A stretch of 64,000 bases of DNA from Physcomitrium patens (taxonomy: Eukaryota; Streptophyta; Bryopsida; Funariales; Funariaceae): positions 7,815,180 to 7,879,179 of the forward strand of contig NC_037266.1 of the NCBI RefSeq assembly GCF_000002425.4, given 5' to 3'. The notes under the pieces are model-generated. The model was not told where the DNA came from, ran no database searches, and saw only the letters and a list, made by a program, of their open reading frames with translations. Each line of letters starts with the position of its first letter. Position 1 is the stretch's first letter. The position numbers and the translations under genes were made by a program. Of the stretch, positions 62,739-64,000 are shown one piece after another.

Positions 62739-64000
62739 CGTTTTGTCAAGTCTGCTTCGAGAAGTCTTTTCACGAGATCTTTTGAACTGCAGAGCCAGAT
62801 TACAATTTGTGAGAAGTAGTTTATTAAGTTGCCACAAATACAAGTTGAGCATGAAACCACAACTCCAAGCATTGTAGCCGTAGTGTCTACGACCCCTTGA
62901 GACGTTGCAAAAATTGCTGGTCACTTCTTGAATAAATCTGCACAAGTCTTCTTGTGACAGGTTTGGTTTAATTGGTGAATCACATGGTGCACGTTTTGGT
63001 GACTTTCCAAGCAAGGCGGTTTGAGCGTGCGTCTTAGATCGTTTCCTATCTTTTCCTGAGTCTCACGAAGATTTGGATTTGGTGATTATTACGGCGTACC
63101 ATTGTTGCATTATCGAGCGAGCACACATTTAAGGGCCAAGGTGCTGTTTGACCTTAAGTTTTTCTTGCTGGCACTTGTTGATATATATGTGTAGCAACGT
63201 TAGTGCTTCTGTTGTACTGACACTAGTGTGTAAGGTCTCGTATGTGCTTCAATCCAAGTTGGTCAAAAACTGAACACGGACACAAGAGTACCTTTTAGAA
63301 AAAAGCCTCGGGAACTTCAATTTACCACTCAGTATCTTCTGGTAAGTACCTACAGGATCTGTGCATGAAACATTTCAAGACGTATGTAAAACGGTACAAT
63401 ATTATACATAAAATTTTACAAAATCTATATCACTTTTTTCGGTGGTAAATTGAGATTATCTCACCGTTGCCAAGAAAAGGAGGATAACCAGCCAACATCT
63501 CGTATATTAGAATCCCAAAAGTCCACCTATTTTACATTAGTTCCACAACCAGATGTATTAAAAGACAAAAATATTGACCATCACGAATAAATTCAAACGT
63601 CATACCTATAATCACGTGAGTCACAAGGTCGGATACTATGTCTAATGAAATTACACCTGCAAATTGGCACTCACTTTATATTTTATTTATATTTTATTTA
63701 TCATGTCTGCCATGTTATTCAGTTTTTCAATCCTACCCAACCAATCAACAATTTACCAGTCGACAGGCTTGCCATGACCCTTATTCAAAATGATCTCAGG
63801 AGCGAGATAATCAGGTGTACCTGCGCAGAGTCTCTACGAATCCCAGTCACAACCCACAAACAACCACCTACCATGTGACGCTACCACAGTAAGCACTAGA
63901 TCGAACTGAGACGTATAGAATACTTAAGAGCAGAATATTATGTGCCGGTTAACATGGTTTACCGCACAACGTATACGCTCTGCGATCAACTTGTTTCGCA
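62739..64000 (-). CDS. AGC-family protein kinase, PKA-like, 5' end outside the window
   Basis: Five short exons on the minus strand join in phase with GT-AG introns: 64000-63963 (continuing beyond the edge), 63820-63757, 63526-63465, 63349-63292 and 62786-62739. They encode the end of the activation segment (AKQVDRRAYTLCG), then TPDYLAPEIILNKGHGKPVD and WWTFGILIYEMLAGYPPF. These are followed by TYQKILSGKLKFPRLFSK and SKDLVKRLLEADLTKR. This is subdomain VIII to XI of a Ser/Thr kinase. LCGTPDYLAPEI with the preceding Thr matches the PKA/PKG class. Plant AGCVIII kinases have GTEEY and an insertion here, and S6K, PDK1 and NDR have other versions. The loop after PPF is about three residues shorter than in PKA. 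ATP-binding and catalytic-loop exons lie outside the window, so activity cannot be judged. Confidence 0.82.
62787..63291 (-). other. Intron between the last two clear kinase exons
   Basis: A 505-base intron bounded by GTACTC (complement of 63,286-63,291) and CTGCAG (complement of 62,787-62,792). It contains an open minus frame at 63,014-62,691 that is a shadow: it crosses the last exon in a different frame. Confidence 0.6.

Noticed and set aside
62691-63014. A 107-codon minus frame as a separate protein
   Set aside because: It overlaps the last clear kinase exon in another frame, and the kinase frame there is the conserved one.
1-64000. tRNA, rRNA and CRISPR-like arrays
   Set aside because: No cloverleaf with a GGTTCGAATC-type T-loop, no rRNA core sequence and no regularly spaced direct repeats with unique spacers were seen; the tandem arrays present are minisatellites.

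Overview
This window looks like nuclear DNA of a land plant. It carries four plant-type genes with canonical GT-AG introns: a CSLA mannan synthase, an external NDB-type NAD(P)H dehydrogenase, a DExH1-type RNA helicase and a DUF688-like protein. These sit as islands of moderate GC in very AT-rich DNA full of TA microsatellites and decayed Ty3/gypsy chromoviruses. A fifth gene at the right edge is built from very short exons and encodes part of a PKA-like AGC kinase. Flowering plants are generally said to lack that class. I therefore lean towards a seed-free plant, perhaps a moss, but this is inference and the species is not identified.

Layout. 1-388 is the 3' end of a chromovirus copy on the plus strand, with its LTR. 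2,269-4,930 (minus) is CSLA, six exons, 538 residues. 4,931-6,240 is its GC-rich upstream region. 6,240-18,180 has no gene I recognise, only microsatellites, a group of ACGT elements near 10.8-11.0 kb and a small perfect hairpin. 18,181-21,009 (minus) is NDB, four exons, 639 residues with one canonical EF-hand; a 39-bp minisatellite lies just upstream. 23.3-23.7 kb holds a possible small Ser-rich membrane protein. 24-27.7 kb is AT-rich and apparently empty. A 78-bp minisatellite at 27.8-28.0 kb precedes the DExH1 helicase (28,560-35,453, plus, 16 exons, 1,021 residues).

36.9-40.5 kb is a second, reversed and reduced copy of the same chromovirus family. 40.5-46.5 kb is an extremely AT-rich block. 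46,512-50,195 (minus) is the DUF688-like gene, two exons, about 1,165 residues. 50.2-62.4 kb is mostly gene-free with several repeat structures. 62.7-64.0 kb (minus) is the 3' part of the kinase gene, which continues past the window edge.

The genes do not form a pathway. They are independent eukaryotic units: Golgi hemicellulose synthesis, calcium-responsive mitochondrial NAD(P)H oxidation, RNA remodelling, an uncharacterised plant-specific protein and a cyclic-nucleotide-type kinase. No tRNA, rRNA or CRISPR array was seen. All exon joins come from reading splice sites and family conservation by eye; no alignment or transcript data were available.
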